A stretch of 64,000 nucleotides of DNA from Theobroma cacao (GCF_000208745.1 NC_030852.1:1148970-1212969), one strand, 5' to 3'. Shown: positions 46,682 to 60,059, counted from the stretch's first letter. The notes: generated by a model from the sequence alone, not told the origin. Numbers and translations are program-made.

Positions 46682-49600
46682 ATTGTGTCCGTGGACGTAG
46701 GTCATTAAAAAACCGAACCACATAAATTCTTGTGTTCTTATGGGTGTGCTTGTTTTTTTTCTTTTTTTATTCTATTGATTGGATAAGATCTTGGATAACT
46801 CTTTAGAAAAAAACTTTACAATTTTCACAACAAACTAGTATTAGAGCTTCAAGGTCTTAAGTCAATCTGTATCTTGTTATGACAACTTTGTCAACCAAGT
46901 ATGAGATTGAAAAGTTTCATGGAAGAAACGATTTCAACTTGAGGCATATTAAGGTATGCACATTGCTAGTGCAACAAGAACAATTGAAGGCACCAAAGGG
47001 AAAATACCATCTTCCCTCGAATCTTTCTGATGGTGAGAAAGATGACCTTATGGAGAAAACACTTAGTACTATTCTCCTAGCTTTGTTTGATGAGGTGTTG
47101 AGAGAAGTCATGAATGAAGAAAATGTTGTTGTAGTATGGCATAAACTCAAAAGTGTTTATATGACCAAATCCCTAACGAATCAACTTTATATGAAGGAAC
47201 GATTGACAACTCTCAAGATATGTGAAGGTTACATTCGTTAATACCTAAATAGATGAATTTAACAAAGTTATTTATGATTTAAAGAATATTGATGCTAAAA
47301 TTGAGGATGAAGACCTAACCTTTATTCTTCTATGTTCTTTGCCTCCATCGTATGAAAACTTCATGGATACTATGTTATATGGTCGACAGATACTTACTTT
47401 TGAGGATGTAAGGGCACCTTTAAATACTAAGGAATTGAAGAAGAAAGTTAGAGGTATCCAAAATGAAAATCAAGCAGAAGGCTTAATTGTGAATAGAAGA
47501 AAAGATAGAGAGAAAAGCTTAAACAAAAAAAGGTAAATCTAAAGCAAAAAAGAAAACTTACTAGAACTATGGAAAGAAAGGCACTTTCAACAAAACTGTA
47601 CCAAATTCAAGGATGATGAAAAATCAGCAAGTCTGAGAATACTGCAAATGTGGTTCATGATGACTTTGATACTTTTAAGGAAGCTAATAATGTTTTTGTA
47701 GTTACCAACAATAATTTGATGATACATGGATCTTGGATTCGGCTTATTGCTTCCACATATGTTTTAAGCGTGATTGGTTTACAACTTATCGCTCTGTTGA
47801 CATGGGCATTATACAATTAAGAGATGATTTCTCTCTCTCTCTCTCTCTGTTGTTAGGATTAGCACAATTCAAATCAAGATGTTTGATGGTATGGTAAGGA
47901 CACTTAAGGTAAGATGTGTCCCTAACATGAAAAAGAATTTGATATCCTTAAGTTTGTTAAATAAGAGGGGATACAAATTGAGTGGCCAAAATGGTGTATT
48001 GAAGGTATCTAAAGAAGCTTTAACTATCTTAAAGGGCAAGTTATTTGGTGACGTTTATCATCTAATGGGAAATACAATCATTGGAACTGGTTCTGTAGTC
48101 TTGTCTAATGATCTTAATAATGATGCTACATGTTTATGGCATTTGAGATTGGGCCATATGAATAAGAAAGGGATGACAAAACTAAGTAAGCATCATTTAG
48201 TGTGTACTCATAAGATAGTGAAGCTAGATTTCTATGAGCATTGCGTTTATGGCAAACAACATAGAGTGAAATTTAGCATTGCAACTTATCAAACCAAGAT
48301 TACAATAGACTACATCCATTCAGATTTGTGGAGCTCTTTGCAAGCGACATCAAAATGTGGAGCATTATACATGTGGACCTCTATTGATGATTTTTCAAGA
48401 AAGGTGTGGATGTATTTTCTGAAAGCTAGGAGTAAAGTGTTTACCACCCTTTTGCATTAAAAGGCATTGATCAAGAAGTAGACTAGGAAAATGATCGAGA
48501 TCTTTAGATCAAAAAATGGTTTGGAATTTTGCAAAGGTGAACTTGTTTTGTTCTACAAGAATGAGGGAATCATTAGACATCGCACTATGGTTAAAACACC
48601 ATAAATAATGATGTTGCAGAGTGGATGTAGAGAATACTTCCAGAAAAAGTAAGATGCATGCTCCCTCTAATTTTGGCCTACCTAAAGTATTCTAGATAGA
48701 AGCTATCAACATAGCTTGCTACTTAGTAAATCGGTCTCCATTGACTGTGATTGAATTTTAGACTTTCAAGAAATTTTAGCTTGGTAAGCCCACTTATTAC
48801 TCTATATTAAAAGTATTTGGTTATCCTAATTATGCTCATGCAAGTGATGGTAAACTTGAGCTGAGGTTAACAAAAAGCACATTCCTAAGCTATGCATATG
48901 GGGTGAAAGGTTATTAACTGTGGTGTATTAATCATAAGTCCCCCAAGTTTATGGTAAGTCGAGATGTTACCATTGATGAGTTTGCATTTTTTTGTGAGAT
49001 AAAGTTTAGAATTGCAATCACATTAGACCAAGAAGTTGGAAGGCAAGTGGAGCTTGAAATCAATGCTCTTGGGATAGTGAAGGGTGGTAATGAAATCTAG
49101 AATGAATCACAAAAGGTACAAGAATTGGTATCTTATGTGCAACAATGAAGCATTACTTATGTAAATGGTGTTTTTGATTCTTATGTTTTTTCTGTGGAAA
49201 CAGAGATTGATGAGCCTTACTCTTATCGTGAGGTAATTAAATGTGCCGAGTCTTTTAAGGAGATTGAGTCTCTATATTAAGATGAAATATGAGAGCTTGT
49301 GAAACCACCTGAAGGTACTATAGATGTTGGCTTAGCGTGTGAAGAAGGTGCAAACATTAATTGTAATGTGGTTGGCATCTCCAATTCAAATTTTGCTGGT
49401 GATTTAGATTGTAGAAAATCTCAAACAGTGTATGTGTTCACTTTCTCAAGGTTGCAATTAGTTGGAAAATAATTTTTCAATCAATAGTTACTTTGTCTAC
49501 AATTGAAGCTGAAAATATGGCTTTGATTGAGGTAGTGAATGAGGCTTTATGGCTTTGTGGCTTAGTTAGTGATCTTGGCTTTGGACAAGCATATATACTT

Positions 49601-50363
49601 GTTTTTTGTGATAGTCAAAGTGCCATACACTTGACTAAAAATCAGGTGTTTCATGAGAAAACCAAATACATTCAAGTCAAGTATAACTTCGTTTTAGAGA
49701 TTGTTTCTAGATGTGAGATTATAGTGAATAAAATAGCTATAGTTGAAAATCTGGTAGCTATGTTGATTAAGTTAGTGTTTAGGATAAAGTTCAAGCATTG
49801 CTTGGAACTTGATTAGTGTTCGTAGTGCTTAAGGCCTTTTGGGGCATTGACGATGTCGACAAAGATGTTGATTAGTGTTCATGGAGCTTGGTAAATTCAA
49901 GCCTCAGGTGGATATTTGTTATGAAAGTCTTGAATTGTAGTTTGACTAGGATAGTTTAATTCTAGTTAAACTAGTATACCTTGTTGAACAAGTCTTCAAA
50001 TCTAGCTAGACTAGAACAACATATCTTAATTATATTAGGATAAGATTATTGTACTTGGTCTTATAAAAGGATCCTATGGGGTTAAAGAATAGTGAATACC
50101 TAGATTTAGAGGGAGTGATTTGAGTGTATGTGGGATAAGGTGTTGAGTTTAAGGCTATTTTTGTAATCTTTTGATTTTTCTTTTAGTGGATCGTTCTTGG
50201 TTGTTGTGCCTATGGATGTAGGTCATCAAAAGATCGAACCACGTAAATTCTTGTGTTCTTGTGGGTGCGCTTGTTTTCTTTCTTTATTTTTTTATTCTAT
50301 TGATTGGGTAAGATTTTGGTCAATTCTTTAAAGATAATTCCGTAATTTTTAATTTTCACAACA
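46682..50363 (+). mobile_element. Degenerate Ty1/copia element lacking most of its RT
   Basis: Order on the plus strand: truncated 5' LTR (46682-46832), PBS-like AACTAGTATTAGAGCTT, gag/UBN2 (46879-47530; FHGRNDFN, VWHKLKSVYM), weak zinc-knuckle remains near 47600, GAG-pre-integrase (CLWHLRLGHMNKKGM at about 48135), integrase start (IHSDLWS, SIDDFSRKVWMYFL), then RNase H (49493-49816; WLCGLVSDLGFG, CDSQSAIHLTKNQ). The 3' LTR is 49917-50363. Most of the RT is missing: the frame passes from the integrase C-terminal region to the pre-RNase H linker near 49318. Many stops and shifts are present, so it is dead and non-autonomous. Confidence 0.85.
49917..50363 (+). repeat. 3' LTR of the copia element (447 bp)
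   Basis: Starts TGTTATGAAAGTC after a purine-rich CTCAGGTGGATATT and ends TTTTCACAACA. Its last 150 bp match the truncated 5' LTR at 46682-46832. The first 260 bp recur inverted at 62845-63108, which confirms the LTR start. Confidence 0.85.
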
Positions 50364-51880
50364 ATATAGCTCTTGGATTGATGATATTTGGGCTTGGAGC
50401 ATTCTCCTGAGAAGAAATCTCTTCCATTGGGAACAAGATAAGTGGAATCATTTTATGGAAACAATCAGCAATATTTTTTTTGACAGACAATTGATTAATA
50501 AAATTCTCTAGAAAAAGAAGCACTAACGGGCAATGTTTTGCCAAAGATTTCTGTAAATTTGCTGCTGGCGATACGGGGGAGGATAGTAACCTATGGAAAA
50601 TGGTCTAGTCCAACTTGGCTCCACCAAAAGTGGAAGTATTTTGCTGACAAATTCTCTACGAAAAGTTGCTGGTCAAAAGAGAGCTTCTTAGAAGACGCAT
50701 TATTGATGGGAATGCTACTCTTTGTCGTGTTTTCAACAAAGATATTGAGTCGATAGATCATTTTTTTCTTAGTTGCTATAATTCTTGGCTTGGTTGGAGT
50801 CTCTGGATTAAAGATTGGGGTTATAGTTGGCTGCTGCCAGGCAACTTAAAAGCTTTTTTTTCTTCTTGGAATGCCAATATTACTAATGGTGGAATTAATC
50901 TAGTTTGGCGCATGGCCTTTTTTGCCATTACTTGGACTCTGTGGCTTTTCAGAAATGACCTGGTCTTCAAAGGAAATTTAGGGATACTTAGCAATTATAT
51001 GATGTTATTAAACTCAAAATTAGGTGGTGGGCAAAGGCCAAATGGCTTTCTGAAAAACCGTGTGTTATGTACATTGTGAGAAAGCTTTCTTGTGCTAAAG
51101 CTAATACGGCTTCTGAAAAAAGGAAGCATGTGGTTCAATGGTTAGAACCAAACATAGGATGCTTGAAGTTTAATGTGGATAAAGCAGCCAGGGAATGCCC
51201 AAGGCTAGCTGGGATTGGTGAGGCTTTAAGAGATAATAGCGATTGTGTGAAGATCATTTTCTCTAAATCATTGTGTGTTGCTGATTTGAATTTAACAGAG
51301 ATCACAGCTATTAAAGAAGTTTTTCTCCTTTTTGCTGCTCTTCATTGGGCTCTTTCACATGAGCTTATTGTGGAATCAAATTCTTCGAACGTTGTGAAAT
51401 GGTGCAATGACTCTCCTTCTACTCCTTGGAGGATGAGAAGCTTGTTAAATTTCATTAACAGCATGAAAAGCAAAATTCTAAAATGGTATGTTATGCACAT
51501 TCCACGACAGTAAACCAGCTTGCTGACCGTTTAGCCAAGGTGGGTGTTGATCGTTCTGTTAGTCTTCTGCAAATTTTCAGCTAATTGTTGATTTTTTTCG
51601 TCCTTTGCTTTCTGGGTTTGCTGTTACTTGATGTGCACTTTGAGTTCTTTTTATTCCCTGTTTGTTTTGCCATTCTTGTTTCTTGCTACTTGCTTTCTGC
51701 TTTTCTTTTCTACCGCTGTGATGTGTTTTTGTGTAGCAATGTTGTATTTTTTTTTGGTCTTTGATGCTGTTTTGAGTTTCAAAATAGCTTTTTTTGGAAC
51801 ATTCATGTATGTTTTCTGCAGACACACTATATTTTGTGTGATCCAGATTTTATGAAACTTGCCATTCAAAAAAAAAAAGA
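50364..51880 (+). mobile_element. LINE 3' half (zinc-binding domain, RNase H, poly(A))
   Basis: From 50382 the plus strand gives LINE post-RT sequence (DDIWAWSILLRRNLFHWE, the zf-RVT segment at 50640-50800 with LLRRRIIDGNATLCRVF and DHFFLSC). An RNase H of the RVT_3 type follows at 51140-51520 (GCLKFNVDKAAREC, LTEITAIKEVFLLF, LIVESNSSNVVKW). Stops lie near 50510 and 51511. It ends in an A-run at 51868-51878. The left edge coincides with the end of the copia LTR, so either the copia landed in this LINE or a deletion joined them. It is a different LINE family from 13401 and 60253. Confidence 0.85.
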
Positions 51881-52253
51881 ATTATGTTTGGTGTCAATTT
51901 TCAAATTACAAATATTCGTGATTGTAATCTATTTTTTAAATTTATTTATCTGAAGATTTAGAGTTTCAAATACGATATAAATCCAAAATTTTATCATTTT
52001 ATTTATATTCACAAAAATCCTTAATCTTAGAAAAAAATTTCAATCCTTAAATCCAAATCAACTAACTTTTTCTATCCACAGGACATAATGTAATTATGTA
52101 ATAATTTATGCCCGTTACCATTTGAATGTTATATGCATGTGGGCAAAAGATGTTGATTAATTTGAGTATAAGGACTGCTAATTTTTCATTAAGGTTAAAA
52201 TTTTGAATAAATACGAATCAAACGATAAAGACTTTTTAGATACAATAAAAAGG
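51881..52253. other. Gene-free spacer
   Basis: AT-rich DNA between the LINE tail and the last MORC exon. It may include the former 3'UTR of the MORC gene. Nothing else is visible. Confidence 0.5.
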
Positions 52254-52905
52254 CTACATATATGCATCTTTTTCATCCTTCCCAATATCCAGTGAGTTTG
52301 GTTCAGCCAACAGTCAGTCATACTCGTGCTGAACCTCTCCGACTTCATTTCTAAGTTTTTCGACCTGCTCGAGTAAAACGATGTTTCTTATCAGTTCGGT
52401 AGAAGTCGAGAAAAAAGCAAGACTTTGGATTCCATAACAGATTGCCAAAATTGCCAATACCATTTAAATTTATTACCTTGACGTTAAGTTCCTCCCTTCT
52501 CTTCTCATATTCCGAGCATCTGAAACACAAAATGTAAACTTTCGATTATCAGCTGAAACTAGGTTATTGCTAGTGGCTTATCATTTGTTAAAAGATGCAA
52601 CAGATAGATACTACTATGAGCAAGCAGAAGAAAATCAAATGTCATGACACCAATATAAGAAGGAACTAAATCAATTAGGTAATTGCCCCATGCAACAGCT
52701 AATTAAATAGCAAGAATTGGGTGGTGAACTAATAAATCAGCTGGAACAATGGAAGGATTTGCATGCATGTTGTGTAAAATTTCACATTTCCTTTGAAGCA
52801 TAGAACAGTAAAGCAAAAGTTGAAAAGATATGGCTGCAAAAAAAGAAATCCGAGCATCTTAATCAAACTACAATTCAAGATTATCCTAATAGTCTGAATA
52901 GCTAA

Positions 52906-53266
52906 TGTTAGAGTTCTTAAGAAAGAGAAAGAACATGAAAACAGAGACCAACTTCACTACATTTCTTCATTAATAGCTGATACAAATTTATATTACATAG
53001 AAACCCACTTAAGTTAAACTAAATAGTTAAACTAAATCTAGTTACAACTTAACTAGCCATTATCACTAAAAACCATGGTGACCATTATGATTTTGTTTAC
53101 AAAAAGACAAGAAACAGCAGACATATTTTGACAGATTGTAGCTGTGACAACCCAAAGCCTGATCACATCTTTCATACTCAAAAGTCCACCTTCTATTTGT
53201 GGTGTCAAAAAATATCTTCAACCTTGACTGTCAAAGTATCTTCAATATGATCTCAATAGTCTAACA
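52906..53266 (-). repeat. 3' LTR of the copia in MORC (361 bp)
   Basis: TGTTAGAGTTC...GTCTAACA. It carries an extra 13-bp AGTTAAACTAAAT tandem copy near 53020-53035 that the 5' LTR lacks. Preceded in element orientation by a polypurine tract. Confidence 0.93.
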
Positions 53267-56200
53267 CACCTCCTTGAGATCATTTTTGAATACTCCCAAC
53301 AGTGACCTCAGAGTTTGAAACCTGTTTGTTGGCAGCCCTTTAGTCATGATATCAGCAACTTGATCTTGAGAGCTGCAATACTGCACATCAATCTCTTTGT
53401 TTTTGACAGCATCACGTGTCATATGAAACATCACCCGAATGTGTTTTGTTTTTCCATGTTGCACCGGGTTTTTGGACATAGCTATAGCTGATTGGTTATC
53501 CATCCAAAGAACAGTGGGATCATTTTGAGAAAATCCCAAGTCAGACAAGATTTTCTCAACCAAAGGCAGTCATCGAGACTTCCAGCCCAATCGCTATCTG
53601 AGAATCCTTGAAGATGGTGGCTTTGTTCTAGACCAAATCTGATGCCAAAATCAATGCTGCCCTTAATGTATCTTAAAATCCTTTTTGCAGCAAATAGATG
53701 AGTCATTGTTGGTTGGTGCATAAACCTGGAGAGCAAGCTTGTGCTAAACATGATGTTAGGTCTTGAAGAGGATAAATACAAGAGACTCCCTATTAATCTC
53801 TTGTAAAGAGTGGCATCTGCTTATTCTTCATTATTAGACAGAAAACTTAACATTTGCAGCAATAGGAGTAGGAGTGGCCTTGCAATTTTGCATCTTAAAT
53901 TTTTTGAGCAGCTCAGTTGCGTACTTTTGTTGATGCAATATTATAAACTTCTCGGCTTGGACAAATTCAAGTCCAAGGAAATAAGTCATTAAGCCAAGAT
54001 CCGTCATCTCAAATTCTTCCATCATCTCCTTTTTGAACTTCAATAACAGCTCAGTATTAGGACCAGTAACAAGAATATCATCAACATAAATTGAAACAAT
54101 GACTTGTTCACCTGCAGAAGAACAACAAACATAGAGAATTGGCTCACTCTCACTCCTATGAAATCCTTTATTACAGAGATAGCTATCAACTCTTGCATAC
54201 TAGGCACGTGGGGCTTGTTTAAGCCCATATAGTGCCTTTTTCAACTTGCATACTCTGTTTTCCATACCTAGTTCAATGAACCCTTCTAGCTTCTCAATGA
54301 ATATGTCCTCTTCAAGTAACCCATTGAGGAAAGATGATTTAACGTCAAGATACCAGAGCTTCCATCCTTCTTTGGCAGCAAGTGCAACGAGCAATCAAAT
54401 TGTGTCAAGTTTGGCAATAGGGGCAAATGTTTCCAAAAAATCAATCCCCTGTATCTGAGCATATCCTTTGACAACAAGCCGAGCTTTCAACTTGTTTACA
54501 GAACCATCACTGTTCAATTTGGTTCTATAAACCCATAGAACACCAATGACTTTTTGGTTTACTGGTCGAGGAACTAAATCCCATGTATTGTTCTTTTTTA
54601 TCATATTTATTTCATTCTCTATAGCTTTCTACCAACCATCAACTTGTACAGCTTCACTGAATGATGTGGGCTCCATTAAGGCAACATGACACCTGTCATA
54701 GATATCAGCCAGACATCTAGTTCCTCTCACTGCAACATCATCCACATCTTCATTATTTTCATCATGCTCTACCTCTAGTTGGTCGTTGAAGATTGACAAA
54801 TTTTATGAGGACTCCACTTCAAGCTTGGACCAATTCCATCTTTTTCCTTCATCAAACTGGACATCACGACTGAGAAAAACTTTGTTTGCTGAGACATCAT
54901 AGAGCCTGCATCCTTTGCTGGTATCGCTAAAACAAAGATGAATTGCTAATCTTGATTTTTCATCAAGCTTCTCTCTTCTGTCTTCTAGAACTTGAGCATA
55001 GGCTATACATCCAAAAATTTTCAAGTGCGCAACTGATGGTTTTATGCCATACCAAACTTCATGAAGAGTCCCTTTTTGTAAGAGCTTTAGTTGGTGCAAT
55101 ATTTAGCAAATAATTAGCTGTGTTAACAGCCTCAGCCCAAAAGCTCTTTGGCAACTTCTTTTCAAATAACAAACACCGTGCCATTTCCATTAAGGTCTTA
55201 TTTTTTCTTTCTGACACCCTATTTTGCTGTGGAGTGTAAGGCACCGTGAGTTGCTGTTGAGTCCCAAATTGAGTCAGATACCTCTGAAAATCAAGAGAAG
55301 TATATTGTTTCCCATTATCGCTTCTAAGCATCTTGATAGTCAAGTTTCTCTAGTTTTCAACAACAGCCTTGAATTTTAAAAAGCTGCTAAGAGCCTCTAC
55401 TTTATGCTTCAAAAAATAAACCCAGCTATATCTTGAAAAATCATCAATGAATAAGAGATAAAATTTGTTCCCACTCAATGATACGATCTTCATTGGCCCT
55501 CTTATATCTGTATTTACCAGTTGCAGCTTTTGTGTGGCTAACCATTTGGCTTGCTTAGGGAACGGTTTCTTTGACTGTTTACCATATTGGCAAGTATCAC
55601 AGATGTAATTTAAAGAACCAATAGCTGGTATATTTTCAACTAAATGCTCATCATGCATAAGCTTCAAGGAATGAAAGTTTAAATAACCTAACCTTTTGTA
55701 CCATGAAACTGTATCAGATGAAGTGCAGGTATAAGCATGATGTTTAAATTCTTTCCAATTAACAGGAAAGTAATTACTCTTCATTTTGACAGTCATAAGC
55801 TCTTCACCAGATGGCTCAAACACTTTGCATGCCAAATCCTTAAACAATAATGCATAACCACAAGCAACCAATTGTCCCACACTTAAAAGATTCTGGTTTA
55901 TAGTAGAAACAAATAAAACATTTTTGATTTGTTTCATACCTGATGCAATTTCCACCTCCACAGTGCCTATACCATCAGCTTTTAAATATTCCCCATTGCC
56001 TATTTCCACATTAGATTTATGCCTGTCATCGAACATCACAAAGAGACTTTTGTCGCATGTCATATGCCATGAGCATGCACTATCTAACAGCCACGTCTCC
56101 TTCTTTCTCACTTTTGGATTACAGTTGGCTACAAAGAGCACTTCTTCCTTCTAATCTACTTGTTTAGCTACTGCAACTATTTATTCACTTGTCTGGCCTT

Positions 56201-57195
56201 TGTTTTTGCAGACTTTTTCAATGTGTCCAAGTTGATTGCAAGCTCGGCATTTAAAATTGGGTCTGAACCAACAATATTTTTTCAAATGATTTTTCTTTCT
56301 GCAGTATTGACATGCAGGAAATTTTTCTTTTTGTCTCCGACCATCACCTTACTTCTTGTCTTTCTCTTTCTTGTCTGGTTCAACTTTCTTTTGATTGAGT
56401 GAAGCTTTTCTTTTCTGCCTAGATAACAGAGCACTCTCACTGTGATCTACCACTCGGATTGCTCTCCTTTGTTTTGATGCGTGCAAGGCATTTACCAACT
56501 CCATAACCGTGAAGCTTGAGAGGTCCTTAGAGTCTTCTAAGGATGAAATCATGGCTTCAAATTTTTCGGGTAAGCTAACCAAAATTTTGTTGACCACTCT
56601 TTTCTCTGGTACATCTTCTCCCAAGAGCTTAAGCTGGTTAACCACTTTAATGACTTTATCAGTATAATCCTTTAAGCTTTCTTTCTCCTTCATCCTCAGT
56701 ATCTCAAATTCTCTCTAGAGATTTAGAGCTTAGATTTGCTTGGTTCGAACACTACCTTGAAACTCTTCTTTTAATTTATCCCAAGCTTCTTTAGTGGACT
56801 TAAACGTCATAATATGTGTAAAAATGATATCGGATACTGTCGAATGGATGCAAGAGATGGCCTTAAACCTCCTTGCAACTTCATCGCTATATTGCTTCAT
56901 TTGCGCTATGGTGGGATTTTGTCTTTGTTCAAGTGGATCTCCACCAACTTCCACCACTTCCACAAGTCAAATGCTTACAGGTAAGCTTCCATTTTCACTG
57001 ACCATATTGCATAATTTTCTCATAAGAAGACAAGAGGTGCTGGTGCATTGTAATTAGTTGAGGCCATTCAATTTTGATCTCTGAGAGTTTTTTGTTTTTT
57101 AAAGGGAGGTAAGCTTGTGTTCATTTTTTTCTTTTTATTTTTGGCTGGAAAAAGGTTTGCAGGTCCTTAAGAACTCTTAGAAAGCTCTAATACCA

Positions 57196-57543
57196 TGTTG
57201 GAGTTCTTAAGAAAGAGAAAGAACATGAAAATAGAGACAAACTTCACTACATTTCTTCATTAATAGCTGATACATATTTATATTACATAGAAACCCACTT
57301 AAGTTAAACTAAATCTAGTTACAACTTAACTAGCTATTATCACTAGAAACCATGGTGACCATTATGATTTTGTTTACAAAAGGATAAGAAACAGCAAACA
57401 TATTTTGACAGATTGCAGCTGTGACAACCCAAAGCCTGGTTACATCTTTCATACTCAAAAGTCCAACTTCTATTTGTGGTGTCAAAAAATATCTTCAACC
57501 TTGACTGTCAAAGTATCTTCAATATGATCTCAATAGTCTAACA
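57196..57543 (-). repeat. 5' LTR of the copia in MORC (348 bp)
   Basis: TGTTGGAGTTC...GTCTAACA on the plus strand. The PBS lies just below 57196 (minus strand TGGTATTAGAGCT, overlapping the LTR end). Confidence 0.93.
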
Positions 57544-57564
57544 GCTAACAACCTGCCAAAATGG

Positions 57565-58347
57565 CTGCAAAAGAAGAAATAGGGAAAAGACAATACGTTA
57601 AGAAATCTGTAATAGTCACTTGAAAAGAAAACATGTAATATATTTGACCACATGCAAGAGAATAAGTTTCCTCCTTAAAAACATCCAGGCATGTAACATT
57701 AATCACATCTAGGAGAACAAGTTTCCTCCTTCAAGATACCTAGGCATGGACACATGTATATGGCAATGAAAAATGCAAATATAAATATAATATCCCTGCA
57801 CCCAGTAAATTCCTAGTTTTCTCATTCAAAACAAATGTGCATAAGCATTATAAGACAGAAATGAAGGTCCATTTTGTTAAAGAAATAATAGGAAAAGTTT
57901 ATTTATGATCTGGGCAACCGTTCACTTTGCAAGTCAAAAGCTAACTTTAAAATTTATGAAGCATCTCATATGAACCTATTATCATTTTATTTATCTGGAG
58001 TTCTCGACAATTCTTTGACACAATAAACATTTCAATTCTAATGCATAAAAGATCGTGATAAAGTAAATATGTCTTTGGACTAGACTTCCATATTTAATTT
58101 CACCAAACATAACATGGTAAAAAATCACTAGCATTATGATTGCAGATGCAAAGAAAGAATTGACTGGAACCAAGATATGTTAGTTCCCTTCACTAATATG
58201 AATTTATAACTTTAGTCATATATGAGTGTTTCATCCCCAACATTAACAAAGAAAGTCTAACCATCCAAGAAGGTAAGATTTTTTATGACAGTTGCTAGAA
58301 TTAGATAGTTCTTGTGGTAGGCTCAAAAGCTGTGGATATTAACTTAC
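57565..58347 (-). other. MORC intronic stretch lacking an expected exon
   Basis: The reading phase requires an exon between 58348 (ends phase 2) and 57564 (starts phase 0), normally coding the HGFNVYHKNRL-type motif. I could not find it on the minus strand; it is deleted or beyond recognition. The sequence is otherwise AT-rich and gene-free. Confidence 0.5.
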
Positions 58348-59070
58348 GAAGCTTGTTTAAGAAAGCCAATTTTACATACAACCATACCCTGCACAATTAA
58401 ACCACAAAGCAGACATGTCAATACATGGTAAAGTCATAGAAACATGTAAGGCAATCACCATCGAAGGATGCATGCAATACAATCATATCAACAATAGCAA
58501 CTTCCATAAAACTCTCATCCGCAGCTCCCAACAAATGAAACTTGACAGTTGGGGTTAAATTACAGAGGATAGTTATTTTGGACATCAACAAAAATTTTGT
58601 TAACTTGAGGTGCAACATTGGAAAAGGAACTATAGTGGTTTATACAGTTCATTAGTTTCCAATCAAGATAAACAATGATAAACAATAAAGATAAGGGTTG
58701 GAACAAGTAATAGCACCTCCACAGATACAAAGCTTTGAGGTCTACAAAAGATATATTCTATAAATTTGAGATCATTAGCTATGTTATGATGCCCGACAAT
58801 TTACCCACACAATATTATCCTGAAAGTTTTAAGAATTCGCAAGTACAAGATCGACAAATATACCTGTATGGTGAGTAGAATTAAAATATGAATTCTTTTA
58901 CTTATAAATTTAATATACAATAACAACATACAAAAATTATGGACTCACACGAAGAGGATGCAAAAGGAAATTTGAACCTTTGGATCAGGATCAAAGTCTA
59001 GCTCTGAATCCCCATCATTATTAAGCCATAAATTGTAGATAATTTTTATGCCATGGGAAACAAATTCATC

Positions 59071-60059
59071 AACATGCAAATAACTTTGCTTATTTAATTA
59101 TTATATGCGATTATAAATATATTACAAAAGAAAATGGCACAATTAGCTTGCAAGTCACTCAAGCCAAGTATAAGAAACTTTTAAGTCAAATATACATTTT
59201 GGCAATCAACAAGTTCAGAATTATTTTTCAAGTAAAGCTCAAATAGCTTGCAAATAAGCTTGATTTGCTTACACCATACCATAGTACTCGATTTAAGAAA
59301 CATCTTTAATTCAACAAATTTACAAACTTTTTTTTGTTTTTTTTTTTTTTTGTAATTTCCATAGTTTCTTTGGTCTTCCCTTTTCTCTTTTGATATAGGC
59401 ATATTATATTAAGTCACATTTTGTTATAAGAATATTTGCAAGTCTTTGTATCTCACACACCCCCCGCCACTTTTACCATATCTCTTTCATTTTTTCTCCC
59501 ATTGGTACTATGTCTCTTTCATATTATATTAACCAACCAAGTTTTGAAAATGTTAAGTTTGGTACTTTTTCCTTATAAGAATAATATTATAAAAATATAA
59601 ACTTAATTTTAAAAAACAACCAGCAAAAAATACTATAGCTAAGAGGAAAATAACATACATATCAAATTAACTAATCGATAATAACCATTAACAATTGTAA
59701 GAATTTATGCTTCTCTCTACTTTGATTTGCTTGGCCTTGGATTTGACAAAGGCTTTATCAACTTGAGATGACAGATTTTTGCTTTGTAGAGTATAACTTG
59801 ATGGTGATTCCTTAGGTTGTGCTGTGATGATGATCTTGATGGTTGTTCTTTTAATCTCATTACAAACTAAGGGTGTTGTTGAACTTGTATAGTCTGTTTC
59901 GATGCTGCTTATCTGTAGCTCTAGCCTTCTATGGCCTTTTTTGTATAGCAAGGTATTAATGAAATCATCTCTATCTTTCTAAAAAAGCAAACAATTGTAA
60001 GAAGGAAGTAAAATCACAAAAAGAGAAAGAAAAAAGAAAAAGAAATGCACAAGGCCTAC
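59071..60059 (-). other. MORC intron with a LINE tail
   Basis: AT-rich intron between the SPYSTEAELLK exon and the HGIKIIYNLW exon. It holds a long T-rich tract at 59330-59352 and the 286-bp LINE-type insertion at 59704-59989. The purine-rich tract at 60010-60050 follows the splice donor at 60059. Confidence 0.6.
59704..59989 (+). mobile_element. Short LINE-type retroposon tail, 14-bp TSD
   Basis: Perfect 14-bp repeats AACAATTGTAAGAA at 59690-59703 and 59990-60003 flank 286 bp ending GAAATCATCTCTATCTTTCTAAAAAAGC, the style of plant LINE 3' ends. No coding domain remains. It lies antisense in a MORC intron. A SINE is less likely because no pol III boxes were noticed. Confidence 0.8.

Larger units (their letters stand above)
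52906..57543 (-). mobile_element. Full-length Ty1/copia retrotransposon (4638 bp) inserted in a MORC exon, TSD GCTAA
   Basis: TSDs GCTAA lie at 52901-52905 and 57544-57548. On the minus strand: 5' LTR 57196-57543, PBS TGGTATTAGAGCT, gag from ATG 57067 (UBN2 pattern with TKEAWDKL), zinc knuckles near 56330-56200 ([28 protein letters not shown]), protease (LLDSACSWHM), GAG-pre-integrase (YKRLGYLNFHSL), integrase (DDFSRYSWVYFLKH, then HH-CC and RSDNGKQY), RT with an intact YVDD near 54090, RNase H ([17 protein letters not shown]), polypurine CTCAAGGAGG and 3' LTR 52906-53266. Several stops (at least four in gag alone) and shifts disable it. The LTRs differ by about 14 substitutions by eye plus a 13-bp tandem duplication in the 3' LTR. 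Confidence 0.95.

Noticed and set aside
50538..50756. Independent small gene
   Set aside because: It is an out-of-frame shadow of the LINE zinc-binding region read in the neighbouring frame.
51577..51869. Frames on both strands with hydrophobic or Lys-rich products
   Set aside because: They fall in the LINE 3'UTR just before the poly(A).
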